64,000 nucleotides of DNA, taken from the NCBI GenBank assembly GCA_021234535.1, contig CM037837.1, positions 5,806,218 to 5,870,217 on the forward strand. Reading direction: 5' to 3'. Positions 1 through 13,833 of the stretch are shown piece by piece (the first letter of the stretch is position 1; each line of letters opens with the position of its first letter). The translations under genes and the position numbers were made by a program. Under the pieces are notes generated by a model. That model saw nothing but the letters and a program-made list of their open reading frames with translations. It did no database searches and was not told the origin of the DNA. Origin of the DNA: Stichopus chloronotus. Its lineage: Eukaryota > Echinodermata > Holothuroidea > Aspidochirotida > Stichopodidae.

Positions 1-3000
1 TCTCGCCCAGCTGCCACCTCTACCTGCATGGATAGCTGAACTGCTCTGATTCTGAGCAGCTATTAACTAGGGGAGGCTGCTTTTCACTTTACTTCAATTA
101 TAACACTGGCATGATTAATTCATTTCATCAAAATCCCATGAAAGTCCAAGCGGAGGTCGATGCATTAAGGGATTCGTCATTCATTCTAATTGGTCAATGC
201 ACGAGGAAAATCTGATTCTCTCATCAGTGGGTAGATATAAATATCACTGAGACAGAAATGCTAAAGGCAAGATGAACAACCTTTTGTGGAGGTGTGTGGA
301 AAGCATCTAGACCAAGCTGGAGTGAAATTGTCGTCTGGATCCATAGCATATGCTAAGAGTATGGGCAAGCATATATAGGTAAAATGTTTGTGAATATATA
401 CCTAACTTTTAACTATACTGTAGTACAAGCAAAGGTAACAATGTCAGTTCCCTGGTAGTCAGTTATATGTGTCAGATACTACATGAGTCCATATATATAT
501 ATTTAAGCCTAAGTCACATTTGCCACAGAGGCCATGGGGTCTGAAATATCCACGGTCAGTAGCAATTATAGGGCTGCCGCAGTATATCCACAGTTAGAGA
601 CATGTAACATTCACATACATATCAGGATAGCAGCACAGGATATATTAAATTTGTGGAGACCAAAAGCCTTTGAAGTTACAATGCATGACAACTTTAGGGA
701 ATGCTGCGAAGGACGAATACGAAGGAAGATGCAAGCTATACCCACAAGGCTCCAGTAGGAGGACCAAATGGCAACAATGTGACATGGGTGACCCTACTGC
801 TAAACACCAGGATGATAGGGGTTTGTCACACAGGACAATTTTACTGCAGACATTCTGTTACAAAGTTTCAGAAAGTATCCCAGTTTTGCACATGTCCCCC
901 GATGAGAGAGCAGCAAATTAGAGGGGGGAAGGTAGAGAGGAGAAGACCAGCTGAGTCCCTGATGAACCATAGGAGCAACCACTGAGGCAGGGTAGCCACA
1001 AAGCAAATGCAGGGATATGGTATGCCCACCATATGGTTGCTGTGGGACCACCCTATGACATGGCTACAACATGTCATTTAATTGCTACAGCGAATTTTAA
1101 AATGAAAACATGTTAGTACCACCTGCCAATGACAGAGATATCTCCTGGGGCAACCGTGAGACCACCACAGATTCTATGTGGCCACTGCAATTGTCTTTTG
1201 ATTTTGAGGGCCTACAGTCACTGTATCCTAGCTGTAGAGCAAATGTGACTTTGGCATTACAAGCAGTCCCTCATCACCCCAGCTACATCTTTGGCTAGGA
1301 GTAATCAAGATTCTTAATTGGTTCTGCTCTTTGACAGCAAATTCAAATTATGCAGAGAAGCTCATATCACACAGCATTCAAGGGGCAGGGTGTTTTGATC
1401 ATGTAAAGGTCCTTGTACACTCACCAGGATATGCAGCACTTAAAACTGGGATTGTGTTTGCACAAGAAGGAGTTTTAGACAGGCTGTGGGAGGGGCTTGA
1501 AGTTAAGTGTTTGGGAAAATTGGGACTATCTGCCAATGAAATGAGTCACTGCCTTTTTATGAGGCAGCTTGGCTTGTCACTGAGCTTGCTCAAAATCTGG
1601 GGGGGACCTTACCATAATACGTGGGCATGCACTGTGCATTGAAAGCAGTGTCAGTTGGTTCAAAATGCATGCTATCTACACTGCAACTTATATTCTCCTC
1701 ACTTAGTCAGTATAAATCTGATTTGAGAAGCTTTGTTATGCAATGCACAGTACATTATATGCCTGCTGCAAGCTGTGGCGCATAGTTAGTCTTTCCTCTA
1801 GTGCTGATGTGTGAACAATGCTTCAACACGACACTGATGAACTGGTGCTAATTCTCCACATGTCTTCACATACACCTTTCAATAATGTCATGCAACGGTA
1901 ACGGCCTGTGGGATAACAACGGCTGCTTTGACCATTGTAACGGCATGCTACAGCGTCATATCTAGGCAAGATGATACAACAGTTTTCAAGCGCAACTGTG
2001 GAACACATCATATGATATTTGGCTAGTACGTATTTTTTGGTTTTCCATACAGAAATAATATTGCTACATAACAGAGTACTTTCTGCTGCTTGAAAGTTGA
2101 AATGACATACATGTATACATGTATACCTGTGATAGGTTGAATAATCAATGACAACAATGAATAATACATCAGGACCCTCCCCCTCCCCTGAGCACATTAC
2201 ATGACACACCATGGTGCACATACATACTTTATGAAGAAATCAGGATTGATCAGATTTGTTCGGAATTCTGAAAACATGACTAACCTCCTTTTAAGGAACT
2301 CACATCCCAGCTCAATTCTCTACTTGACCTCTAGCCTAGATATATTAAACATTAGGCCTCCAGATGGCTCACTGTATGTGTATAGCAATTAAAAGACAAG
2401 TACTAAAAATTATGCCAATGCTCAGCCAAAGGGATATAAAAATGTATCAAATTGCAAAAGTAATAAGTGACTCAGGGCTAACACTCTGGCATATACGAGG
2501 CCCAGATGAGGCCAATTACCGAGGCAAATAAAAATTCAAGTCCTTTGTGATGTTACTGCTGATACTAACGTAGTAAAATTAATACAAGGATTGCCTCAGG
2601 GCTGACTCTCAAGAAGATAAGTTTGAATGTTACTTATTACACGCCATGTTGTCTGAAAAAAGGGGGAAAAAACAGTTGCTGTTTCAAAGTGCTCCCCTGA
2701 TTTGCAAAACAAATGCAACTTCTGTCCCCCAACACCAACCTCAAAAAAAAAAAAAAAGTGTTCAGCTTTTTAAAGAGGTCCTGTTCTCGGTTACACATTT
2801 CCAGTTTCACTAAGTAAGTAGTTGCGAACATCTTGTCTATGCTTTTCATACAAAACCCCGGGAAAATGGAGGACGCAAGGGAGGTTTCAAATTGAGTTCA
2901 ATTCTGTTAAGGCAGTTAAAAATATGATCTATTTTTCTTTCAATATTGAGTAAAAATTGGTAAACTGTAATTGGACTTGTTGGAATTACATCAACACGAG

Positions 3001-5280
3001 TAAGTTTTGAAATCAGGAAATTTGTGAGACATCTCAATGCTACAACTTAAGTTCCGAAGGATGAAGAAGTCTAGAAGAAGCACTATTTCCATCAGAAACA
3101 GGCAAAAAAAAAAAATTGCAGAATATAAATCTAAGAATGAAATCTTTTAGATTGGGGCAGATGTAGTAGGGTTGATAGTACCAGATGGAGGATTACTTGT
3201 ACAAGACAATATTAATACGTGATAAACTTTACAGTAATTTAAAGATGATCCAGTGGTACCATAATAAGGTAAAATTAAATGGAGGTAAAATAAAATGGTG
3301 GAAGGGGGTGGGGGAGAAGAGGGTGTATGTCAGAATGATAGGAAAAGTTAGTGCCAAATGTAACCAGTCATTTAAAAACAGCAGAAGTAGTACAAACATT
3401 CAAGTGCTACAAGGAAGAGGCAAAGAAATGCAATTTTTAATTGCCAAATCTCCTAAAAGCGAAAGAATGTTTCCTTATGGTCCTCTTGTGTTATACCTGG
3501 GAATGGAGTACCGTACCACCATCCAGAGAGTTCTAAGTATTGGAGTAATTAGCAACTGCAAAGGTGGAGCAAGGCCAGGCAGTACAAACTGGATATGACC
3601 TATTTATCTGGAAGAGGGCAGTCAACAGAGAAGCATATTAGTTTGCACAGACTGGCAAACAATACAGCCAGTAGGTAATGCTTCAAGGAACTTTGTCCTT
3701 GATTAACATGAGTAAAGTATGTATTAAAGATGGGCAGTGATTCTTTCCATATATCTTATTGACAATCCCACAAAGGACATGCCCACAGTGAGCTGACATC
3801 AACACCAGACTCAGTATGAGACGTATACATATACATACACTTAAAGACTGACTATACTGTTTGGGCTTTACAAAATGAATTCTCTTGTTAGGGCAAACCT
3901 GCCAAGTAAATTTAATAAAGTTTGAAGAATATTGCCTTCATGCTTGATAGAGCAGGCCTGCAGCAGAGCTTCCCGCTGGTGGCTTCTAAAAAGGAAAAAA
4001 GCGTTTGAGAGTGCATAACAAGAAAGAGAGGAAGACGGATGTATGAAGGCACTCAGTGCATTTTACTTCCATGCTTTGACTTTACAACAAAGAAGAGGAA
4101 AACAGCTCCAACACAGCATCATTACAACTCCGAGAAACATCGCAGGGTCTGGTAGATTAAATACGAAAGGAGGGCGACGTGTTAAAACACACGCACATAT
4201 GCTGGACAGAAAAAAAGAAATCACAGGCACAAGCCACAAATATTGTATTCATGCCACATCGTTTGCTATACGTATGCATCGCCTAAACCCAATAGCTTGT
4301 TGAGACTTCCTGGATGTAGTTAAAATCAACATTTGAGAGAAATGGGAAAGATGTGTACTCTAAGCACTGATGTTATATCCGTCGAGGCAAAATCTTAACA
4401 GAAAACTTAAATTTAATACACGTCACTTGCAAGTTGATTAAAGACGCTGTTGGTGAGAAAAATTAAACTGTTTGATCAGTTCTGCTAACAATACTAGCAA
4501 CATGCATGCTCCTGAAATACTTGGGAGGAAGATTGAGCAGACGGTTATCAGCAACGTACAGTATTGCCTGTTCTCCTTTCAAAGGAGGACTGTTATTTCT
4601 AAGACTTGTAACTACGGGCACATCTACAGTAGGTAGTTTTCCCTGTCGATTTGATGACCCTTGTTTTGTCATTGTCCGATATCCTATCCGATGATTTTAC
4701 TAGCAAGCGTATTCTCTTCCGAACTGACAAAAAAAAAAAGGGTTATTTTGTGCACCATGTAGCCTAGTCTCCATGAAGCACTACTATTGTGGTTCCAAAA
4801 TCATCACCAAATTTTACTAAAAATGCTCTCATGAATGTTAAAAACTGTCCCGTGAACATTCACGAGGACTTTGTCTACCTTTTCAGATCAAAAAAAGCCC
4901 TTGTAAGGCATTTTTTAAATAGCCTTGTTCACGGATAAATAAGTTGTCCAAAACAAATGTATACATTTCTAGATACATGAATGTCAGCAAACATCAGCAA
5001 ATGGAATTCGCTTAATTTTGCTGATCCTAGTCACATGAAATCAGTCTTAACAGCTAAGGATTTCAGAAAAACTTCTCTTGGTTGACTCAAAAACAGGTTA
5101 AACCAAACCTATGATGGTTCCTCTTTTATCAACCAGAATGCACAAGTGCATCGTGGTTTGGATGAATGCATTGCGAGAATTTTCATGAATCCAATACAGT
5201 GTATTGCATAAGGCGAGTAAGTGTAATATGTTTGGCTATTGTAAGATTACAGTGATTTATCACATTACAATGTTTTCACA
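1..5280. other. No supported gene
   Basis: The stretch is AT-rich with stops in all frames at normal density. The longest frames (132 codons on minus at 1823-2221; 137 codons on plus at 3185-3598) lack splice sites, have erratic composition and are crossed by simple runs. A14 tract at 2743. The segment 700-1110 is somewhat richer in G+C and may be old repeat. Confidence 0.5.
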
Positions 5281-5415
5281 GTGTGACCCTTGTTGATTCC
5301 CACGTGACCTTTGACCTCTACCAAAAATAATGGACTTCTTGTCCTTAATAAGGTACACCCACATACCAAATATGAGATCTATCCAAGTTTCCCTTCTTGA
5401 GATATCATGTTCACA
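5281..5415. repeat. Fragment of an old dispersed repeat with a DR1 motif
   Basis: The string GTGACCTTTGACCTCTACC is followed by AAGGTACACCCACATACC, GAGATCTATCCAAGTTTCCC and TTCTTGAGATATCATGTTCA. From general familiarity, TGACCTTTGACCT followed by a GAGATATC-GTTCACA block recurs in many marine invertebrate genomes. Copy number here needs a search. The 74-codon frame inside it is not a gene. Confidence 0.45.
5305..5317. promoter_or_regulatory. DR1 nuclear-receptor-type motif
   Basis: TGACCT-T-TGACCT is an exact direct repeat of the AGGTCA half-site with one-base spacing, the class bound by HNF4 and RXR dimers. It is embedded in a dispersed repeat, so function is uncertain. Confidence 0.4.
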
Positions 5416-5856
5416 AGGTATTCTGACCTATTTTGAGGAAGACATACTGCACAGACAGGTTAGTCTTTCTCACAGTTACCTACAAATATCTTCCTTAGAA
5501 ACAGCTGTCCACAATGTTGCCTCACTTAGTGATGAAAATGCAGTCTGAGCTTGATTTGATGTTTTAAAGACAACAGATCGTCTCATAGATCATGTGAATG
5601 CCTGGAGATGACATTTGCACTGTGTGCACTGTGTAGTACTACAACGTTCCATGTACTTCATGTACCTTGCTTAGGCGCACAATCCATCTGTTAGTGACAA
5701 CATCAAATACACAGTGAACAATACGGCAAACTAAAATGCCCCTCTGACGTAACAATTTCTGAAGTGCTCGATTCATGGTACCAGCAGTTGCCTTAAATGC
5801 CATTCTAAAATCTAATCAGGCCAAATTGAGACTCCTGAATAATTAATTGCACTTAA

Positions 5857-6197
5857 AGGTGGATAGGGACTTGCAAAGAACATCTTACATAACTTTTTGC
5901 TTTTTCTTTCTGCAAATCGAGTAGAAGCATTATTTGTTTAACAGATTTGTGGTAAAAAATGATCTGCCAGTGACAAATTTTGTTAGAGAGCCCCCCCAGT
6001 AGGAAAGGGACCACAACATAAGAAAAATTTAAAAAATTAACAGTTTTTGTCCTCTCTACTGGGGCACTCTCTTACAAAATTTGTCATTGGTATCATTTTT
6101 TTACCACAAATCTGTAAGTAGATATGCTTCTATTCAATTTGGCAAAAGAAAGAGCAAAAAGTTATGTAAGATGTATTTTACAATTCCCTATCCTCCT
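5857..6197. mobile_element. Palindromic MITE, TTAAAGG-type ends, 341 bp
   Basis: The two halves are inverted copies. Left: GGATAGGGACTTGCAAAGAA, CATCTTACATAACTTTTTGC, CAGATTTGTGGTAAAAAATG. Right: the same blocks reversed, ending CTATCCTCCT. Flanks are TTAA on the left and TGTA on the right. The centre reads AAATTTAAAAAATT. A long arm (about 150 bp) and short loop make this a near-complete hairpin. Relatives are at 13983 and 38195. Confidence 0.75.
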
Positions 6198-6316
6198 TGT
6201 AAATGCGTCCATGCTTGAGTTTTAATCTTCCATCTCTGGAAATTAACACAGGTTTGACAAGTCTTTTATTTACTGGGCTGACCATAAATCATCAGGTGAA
6301 AATTAAAACAGGATGA

Positions 6317-6622
6317 AATTAACATCCAGAATGAACTCAGTGTCCTGCTTTTATCGATTCCGTGTTGATGAAGATTGACATTTGTTCTTCATTGGCTGGC
6401 CGTCCCTCTTTAATGCTTCCCAATTGCAAGTGTGAAGAATTAGAGCTCTTGACCAAATTAATGGGTAATGAAAAAAAGGTTCCTCCCTATTTAAAGGAGT
6501 TAATCAAAGGCATGCACGAGAATTCATCCAAGCAAAGACCAGATCTGTTTAAAGTGTGCAGAGAATGGAGGACACTGTATGAATGTAACAGACCAGATAT
6601 AGTTACAGACTTTCAGTACTGA
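6317..6622 (+). CDS. Orphan open frame, possible terminal exon
   Basis: The plus-strand frame is open for about 101 codons from just after a TGA near 6316 to TGA at about 6622. The protein-like part is the last 65 residues, which include CKCEELELLTKLMG, LKELIKGMHENSSKQRPDLF and VCREWRTLYECNRPD. It is rich in Glu, Lys, Leu and Cys and probably helical. A pyrimidine-rich stretch ending CCCAATTGCAAG could be an acceptor before CEELELL. An AATAAA lies about 460 bases downstream (near 7086). I found no upstream partner exon and do not recognise the protein. It could also be a remnant of a transposon gene. Confidence 0.22.
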
Positions 6623-6692
6623 ATGTTGACAGAATTGGAAGGAAGTTTTCACACTGGCATGTAGAGGAATTAGAGTCCAGGGGGATAGCGGG

Positions 6693-6962
6693 TTCCTGGA
6701 CATTTTCCCCAGATGATTCTCCCCTCCCTGACAATTCCCAATGGACAACTCCCACCCACACATTTCCACCGGGCCTTAACTTCAGCCTAACCCTTTCCCT
6801 GAAGGAAGTCATCAGGGAGAGGGGGGAGTTGTCCGAGGGGCTATTGTCCGGGTTGGGAATCGTCTGGGTGGAAATTGCCCAGTGGGAGATTGTCCGAGGG
6901 AGGATTGTCCCAGAGAAAATGAGAGTAGGAATTGTCCAGGGGGGATTTGTCCAGTCAGGGGT
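6693..6962. repeat. Degenerate tandem repeat of GGGAATTGTCC-type units
   Basis: Units of about 14-17 bases recur, such as GGACAACTCCC, CTATTGTCCGGG, GAGATTGTCCGAGGG, AGGATTGTCCCAG and GAATTGTCCAGGGG. Both orientations are present: the first third has the complement (GACAATTCCC). The opposite-strand frame translates to a Pro/Asp/Asn/Ser-rich repeat and is an artefact of the array. Confidence 0.7.
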
Positions 6963-7124
6963 AAGGGGTAACAAGATAAGCAAGAATAGAGTAATAAAAG
7001 GGGTGGATTTACTTAAGAAGAGGGGGGGGGGAAGGGAAAGTGGAAGAGAGAGATAGCGTTGAGTGTCATCTCCCTACATCTTCAAAATAAATGCAATGTT
7101 GTCTTATTTGTTGTGGTAGTTTAA

Positions 7125-7504
7125 AGGGGAATTCTGGGCAAAGAACATGTATTCTGATTTATTTAAGCAGAAAGTGGAAAGTTGGCAACATTGCAAACAT
7201 TGCATGGAAAGAAAATGGTATAAACCACCCAGTCTCAGCAACAAACAACAAACATCGTTGAAGTCACTTCACCTCCTTAAAATTTTATGCATAAGATGAT
7301 ATGAAAGATGCAACATTGGAATTTTTGAAAGGTTGGGTTAACAAGTTACTGCTGAGAAAGAAAGAACCAAATTTTTCTCTGTGAACAGCTCATTCCTAGA
7401 AAAAGAATGCTGTTGTGCAACCTTATTTTGGCTGATTTTAGAATCATTCTGCGTTTTAAAAATATGATTTTTTTTTTCCAGTGAAACTAACATAACATTT
7501 CACT
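7125..7504. mobile_element. T2/Kolobok-like MITE, older relative
   Basis: The left end is TTAA followed by AGGGGAATTCTGGG. The interior shares ATTTTATGCATAAGATGA, TGGAATTTTTGAAAGGTTGG and CCTTATTTTGGCTGATTTTAG with the other copies. The right end (CATTTCACT followed by GTAA) is decayed. The left terminus also matches the start of the element at 57303. Confidence 0.58.
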
Positions 7505-8889
7505 GTAAGTTGAAGAGTAAGATTATAACTTCAATTCAGGATGTTAAGATTGGCTTTCCCTGACAGCCAATTGCATTTATGAAAACATTTTACCAAACAT
7601 GCTTAATTCCCTTCTTCCGCCTAGAGGATAAAGCATTGATACTTCAGTAATCCCAGGATTAACTGCATGAACAATGTATCTTTTTTTAAAGAGTTAAATT
7701 GTCGGCAAGCGGCATATGACATTTTCACTACACTTTTTACTTGTGAGAAAAGAAAAAAAGAAAAAAGCAGAAAAGAGGAATAAGAAAAAGGAAGACATTT
7801 TGCAATTTGGATGAGATTGTTTCTTAAAGGTATCTCTTTGGAGAATAACCTTGCCGTAAGACCAAACTAATGAGGAAAAAGAAACCTATCGACTGTTCAG
7901 CCTCCCAGGTGGAAATGTTTCGCAATAAAAATTTCGCCACGGCGACGGACGGCGGCGTAGGAGAAACTAATCTGCACAGGTAATGGCTTGCACCTGCTGT
8001 TTCTGTGGCAGCTCATTACAAAATAATGGCAGCAGGTGGACTGAACAGAATCAATTTAAAATGTCTCTCCTTGGCAATTGGAATCGTACAATTGTTATAT
8101 GGTGCAGACTTAACTGTATGCACAGAGCTACTATGGTCAATGGAACTGAAACAGTTTAGTATAATAACAGCAACATCAAGTTTGATGCCTAGCTGTATTA
8201 CACCAGTGCATCCAATTTAAAGTGAAAAATTGAAATTAGGCGTCCTATGGAACCCTGTCCATGATCTTCATGTTTGGAAGTGAGATTTAAGTTTATGCAA
8301 AAACTGGAAAAAGCAGGAAATCCAACGAACCGACAAGACACACACCACTTACTTTCAAGCAGAAACTGTTTATGCCACAGCGAAATCGTTAGAGCGATAT
8401 AATGTGGCGTGAAAGGTTAATGGATACTGGACTTTAAATCTCATCTAAAAATATAAATGAATGGTAAGACGTAAATTCTGAGGGGAAACAAACAGTAATT
8501 CAGAGGTTCAAAAACCCTGACAAATGACGACCATAAATCATTTAAAGGATAAGTTTATCCTAATTTTAATCATTGATATTTTAGTTTTACAATTTCAATT
8601 ATTCTTCAATAATCAGATGAAAAAAAACACTGTGCAAGTCTAGACACTACACAAAATCAGAAGCATGATCTTGCCTCGACTGTCTGTGACCCTGACGAAG
8701 GGAACTTTGTCCATGTAGTGTTAAAAGGCAGGCGTCAATTCCGCCAACACACAGTATATGTTCCTTAATAGCACCCTGTTAGCATTCTCCCTTCAACTCT
8801 GCGCGAGGTACATTTAACCAGGGAACTCAACTGCCACGCTGAGGATGTTGTTGATCTTCTCACCTGTGAACTACATGCCCTGACGGAAA

Positions 8890-8911
8890 TTACGTCGGAG
8901 TAATTTCAAAT
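8890..8911. promoter_or_regulatory. Perfect inverted repeat around ATTACGTC
   Basis: GAAATTAC and GTAATTTC flank GTCGGA. The left half gives TTACGTCGG, close to a half CRE/ATF site. No gene start is evident nearby. Confidence 0.25.
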
Positions 8912-11900
8912 TCGGTTTCGGCAATCACGAACAGAGCGTGTCGGACAAAATCGGCATAGCCGATGGCAGTCGCTCATCACTTCACTTCCATGGAAACAGT
9001 GTGTACATGTCTTGCAGCCTGTGCTCATCCCACAGAACAAAACTGCTACAAATGAATTCTCCACCAGTGCTTCTCATGTATTTTGAAAATATCTTAACAT
9101 TTTTTACATGTTATTTACCATTCTTTACTTTCAGAGAACACCTCACAAAATTCATACAATGAATTATTACACTAAATTTTCATAAATATTCCCAGGACCC
9201 AATGAAGAAATTAAATGACCTTGCTCATGACATCTTATATGTTTTCAACTATAACAGCCACAGAAAGCCAGATTCCATACCAGGTGAAGAGAACAACAGA
9301 TTTTGATATTACAAGTGATAACACATTTTGATATTTAAGCGTGAGAAAGGAACAATGTCACTTTCTGAAAATTTTCACGATTTATCTAGGATTTTACAGG
9401 ATTCCCTTGAATTTCAAAACTTTACCAGGTCTTCTACCCAGGGAAAAATATCACACTTCAGTTAACGTCAGTGTTCCCATTGTTCCCTCAAAAAACTTTT
9501 GGGAGGGATTTTCAAAATCAAGGAAGGAGTTGTCACTTGGTAAACATTATAACTAATTTTTTGGAAATAGAGTGAAAGATCATTCAAAATGGGGAAGGAC
9601 AGTAGTCTTCTTTTCAAGAACTAACTTTCTCCCAGATACAGGAGAAAGGCAGTTCCTTGTTGCTCAAAAAGAATTTGTTCACCCAAACTTTCTAAAATTC
9701 AAATGATGTATCTTCTGTTACTCATTACATACATAATATTTTGGGGAGATGAAGCTATTGCAAATGTTCATTGATGGAACTGAATGCCCCTATATGCAAT
9801 GTTGGTGTGTTCTTACTGCACTATTTCCCTACCTCACTGTCAATCCAAAATGGCTTAAACTGTATTCATAATAAAGTGTTATAAGGGATGCAATCAGACC
9901 GAAATTCATACCAGTCCGAGACATCTGAAGTGTACGGATCACACTGGCAGTCACGCTGTCATGGGTTTCAAGCAAGACAAGCTAAATTCAAACTCTTTTG
10001 GATGACCAAGCAATGACTTAAGAGGCCATTTCACTTCTGTATCTTTGATTGCAAGTGACCGGCCTCACTTGTGGAAGCATGTTTCATGACGAGACATTCA
10101 TAGATCAAAGACAGATCTTAAAGCTTCAAAGGCACCTTTCGTAAAGAATACGAAGGGGTGCAGATGTTGAGAAGAGGTTACCAAGAGGTTCACTAGTATG
10201 GAACTAGTTTGATGGGTTAAGGAACATCTGAAAGTTGCCAACATGGATACTTATACATTACTCAAAGCTATGACAGCTGGTACTTGTGCTCTAAAGGGGA
10301 CATATTAAGAAGGCCTAATTTCAAGAAGAGTAAACAGTAAACTGACAAGCAGCAAAACAATAGGTAATAAAATTATTCATAAATTAATGACATTATATAA
10401 TCACAGGACTGACCAATCATAAGCCAAATGCAATGTACAGCTGAAAATAGCGATGAGTTTGATATTCATGATGAATAAAATATATTACGCCAAGAGGTAG
10501 TCTAAGTAGTTTCTTTCAGCCTTGTTAGGATTTTAAATTAATGGTGGCATTCTGATACTACTGTTAAATCCACTACCAACTTTGGGAATGTAATTTCTAA
10601 GAATGGTCAATATGTTTTTCCAGTCTCAGTTACCTGCAAGTTTATTAACGTTTGTGGGCAAAAGGAAAATCTGCCATGAACAATTCTTCCAATCTCTGTA
10701 ACATTTTAATTCCTTTCACTCCATGGTTTCATCTCATTCAGTTTTTCTTTATTGAACTAGCTACTATCCGCTTCTCAACTTCATATGTCTTGACCAATCC
10801 TCCCTCTCAGAGGTCTGTAACACAGAAAAATTTCCTCACTGACAAAATCATCTCTCAGAAATAATGTACCAATGAAAAGGCCAGTCATTTTCATATTTTA
10901 TAATTTATAAATAATTACATAACATAAGACACAAAGAATTAGTGAGAAGATTCTGTCGGTATTTATATTCCAATTTGAAAAAAAAATCCTGAATTGGCTG
11001 AAAATGCTTTGTTCCTTGCATGGTATACACAGTGAGTTATAATTAACCTTTCAATCAAAGTCAACATTGTTTCACATGTACAGCACTTTTGAGCAGAAAC
11101 CACAAAATGTTGACATTTCACACAAGTTTGAAATTCAAGAGAGGTATGAGGGCTGTTTATTATTTTCATTGTGAATCAATGACACCGGTCTGTGACGACA
11201 ATTACTGCACTTAAGGTCTTGCTAGAGGTCATTCTCTAATGTTCGTATTTATTTTCGTACATGTCAACGTGGTGAAAGAAAAGCAATTCTGGAGTCTGCA
11301 TGACGCACTGAGATGCTGTTTCTTTTTAATATTTCAATACGACGACGACGAGGGCAACATGATGATTAGTTAACACATGGCAGAGGTCATTATATTTTTC
11401 TCAAACTTAATTGTTATTTTGGGACCTTGCATAAACTGAGGAGAGTTTACCCAGCAGATGCAACAAAACACGCTGGCTCTATGAGAGAATTGAAAAAAAG
11501 ATGAAAATCATGAAGTACATGGATTAATTGTTTCACATGAAGTTCCCGAAGGTCTCGTTACTAGTCAGAGGTAGTCAACGGATGCATGCATGGCAAAGAC
11601 GGTCTTGGATTCATCTGGCTGCAGGGCTTCAGAGAATGACAAAAGGGAGGTCTTTTCAAATGCTGATTGAGCATTAGCAATGCTTGGAAGGTGTGTGTCA
11701 GTAAGATCTCTATTAATTGCCAAGAATGTTTCCTGGCTGGCTCTAGAATAGTCAACTGCATAATTCCCATTGCCTATATACAGTAGTAATGTAAAATACA
11801 AGTCAACGGACATGCATTTTCCCAATGATTAGTTCTGAAAAAAAAAGACAGAACTAAAAAAAAAAAAACAGAACAGAACAGAACTAAATCCAAATGTGAG

Positions 11901-13809
11901 AACAAATGCTTCTCTGATATCGGTTGCTTTGAATATTCATGAGGTGAGCCTGAATGTGTAACAATTACTTTCACACAAAGAGTCAGAGGGCATGTTTTTC
12001 TAGTATCGGTTGCACTGTTAATGTTAACAATGCTTGGCAGGTTTAGCAAAATGTGCTTCAGGCATATATTTCTTGCATCCTGCACTCAGAAGGTACTCGC
12101 ACATCTCGGAATAGGCATCCGCTCTCATCCTAACCAAACCAAACCAAACGTTCTGCTTACAATCAAAATTATACGCCACAGAGAGTGTCAATTACAACCA
12201 TCAGTGGACTGCATTTGCTTCATCTGGTGTATGTTGAAGAGGCTCGTTGAGTTGTTTTGTGAAATTCACTAAATTTTTATGAATCTAGGAAGTTTCCATA
12301 ATATACTAATGACAAACGGTCAAACTAAGAGGATCCCAAAGTTTCACATACACAGGACCATTAATGAGTAAGTGTAATGATTCAGTTTGTTTTTGAAAAT
12401 TTGTGACCGGACACTTTTCATATGAGTATTTAGGCTTATACACATGCACACAGCCAGTACAAGTAACGGTCAAAATTTCAAAAAGTTTACACAACTACTG
12501 GATGTGAAACTTGAATAATTATGCTAATTACAAGTATTGACATCTGTTTATACCCTCAAAATGATCACAAACTTATTGATATCAACTCAATGAGCTTCTC
12601 CAACCACATCTCACAAACTGAACAAGTACACAGAAATCTTCATCAATGTGCATTTTCCATTTTAAAAGCAAGGATGAGTCGACGTTCAACATGCTTAAAA
12701 CCAATTAACCAAGACCCTTCAAAAGAACACGAGCAATCAGCATTCCACTGGAAGTGACCATTCTAGCATAATACTACAGTACCTCCCATTTTGGAGTTAA
12801 CCGTGCATTGTCCCTTTAATAATAATTTTTGGTTAAAGTCATACAAGGGAGCTGCCACTCAGGTTGTATCTATTGATAAAAAATTGATATTTAGATGGCT
12901 ACAAAATTAACACAATTTGGGCGATCTAGAAGGTACATTTTTAGAACTGCATGACTGTCACAGCATTCATTGCATTTGATATTTAGATACCCGCTTTTGA
13001 TGAAAACACTGTGACAATAGTGCAGCGACACTATCCTGGAAGTATAGGACTGGAAAGCATCAAGGTAAATCAGTTTGGAAGTTATGCAATACAAAGCAGC
13101 TACTAATGACTCCATAAAAGAGTAAAGCATTTTGGCTCTTAATTTTGAATAAGTAGATCAACTAAATAAAAAAAACAAAACAAATTGAGCAATTATTGCA
13201 TTGATCGATGAATGTTTCAGATGATATCAGAGGAAGGGAGGGAGAGATTGAGAGCAAGACTGCAGATGAGGACAGATGAGTTTCAGGAGGGAAGAATGGA
13301 GCATGAGCTAACCTGTTTTCTTTTTTTTTTTTTATCATTTTTATGCAAAGAACCGAGATTTAGTACGGAAGTTCACCCACACAAGGTAAAACAAGAAACG
13401 GTTAGCAGTTAAAGTGGATGAATGATGTTATAGCTTTGAGTCTTAAATGATTGGGATTCAGCATAAAGCAAAGTAAAGGACAACATTCGACAATACTGTT
13501 GATCAATGTGCTTGTTTTTGCATCCAAGGTAAAGGAAGAAGGCAGATAGTGGAGAGGATAAAGAAATGCAGATAGCAAGATGGGGCTAGTAATTAGGGAG
13601 TGGGGAGCTTGTGATCAGGAGGGACCTTAATTTAAATCAATTTTTTGGGGCCTGTAAGCATTAAGAGAAATTAGTTTGCAAAGTTTACTAATAGACCTAC
13701 CATGCAAAATACAAAATTGTGCTTCAAAGATCCTGTAAAAGGATTTGACTTTTAATGCGATTCACTGACAAAAAGCCGACTAACGTTCCGCAAAAATGTT
13801 TCTTTTTTT

Positions 13810-13833
13810 TGTGTGTGTGTGTGTGTGTGTGTG
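13810..13833. repeat. GT dinucleotide microsatellite
   Basis: An uninterrupted run of GT repeats follows a T8 tract. Confidence 0.9.

Noticed and set aside
1823..2221. 132-codon minus-strand frame
   Set aside because: Erratic composition (many Cys and Tyr), no supporting signals; fits chance in this interval.
3185..3598. 137-codon plus-strand frame
   Set aside because: No splice sites, start context or family resemblance. The sequence is purine-rich and poor in stops by composition.
6603..6983. 126-codon minus frame with Pro/Asp/Asn/Ser repeats
   Set aside because: Artefact of the GGGAATTGTCC tandem array.
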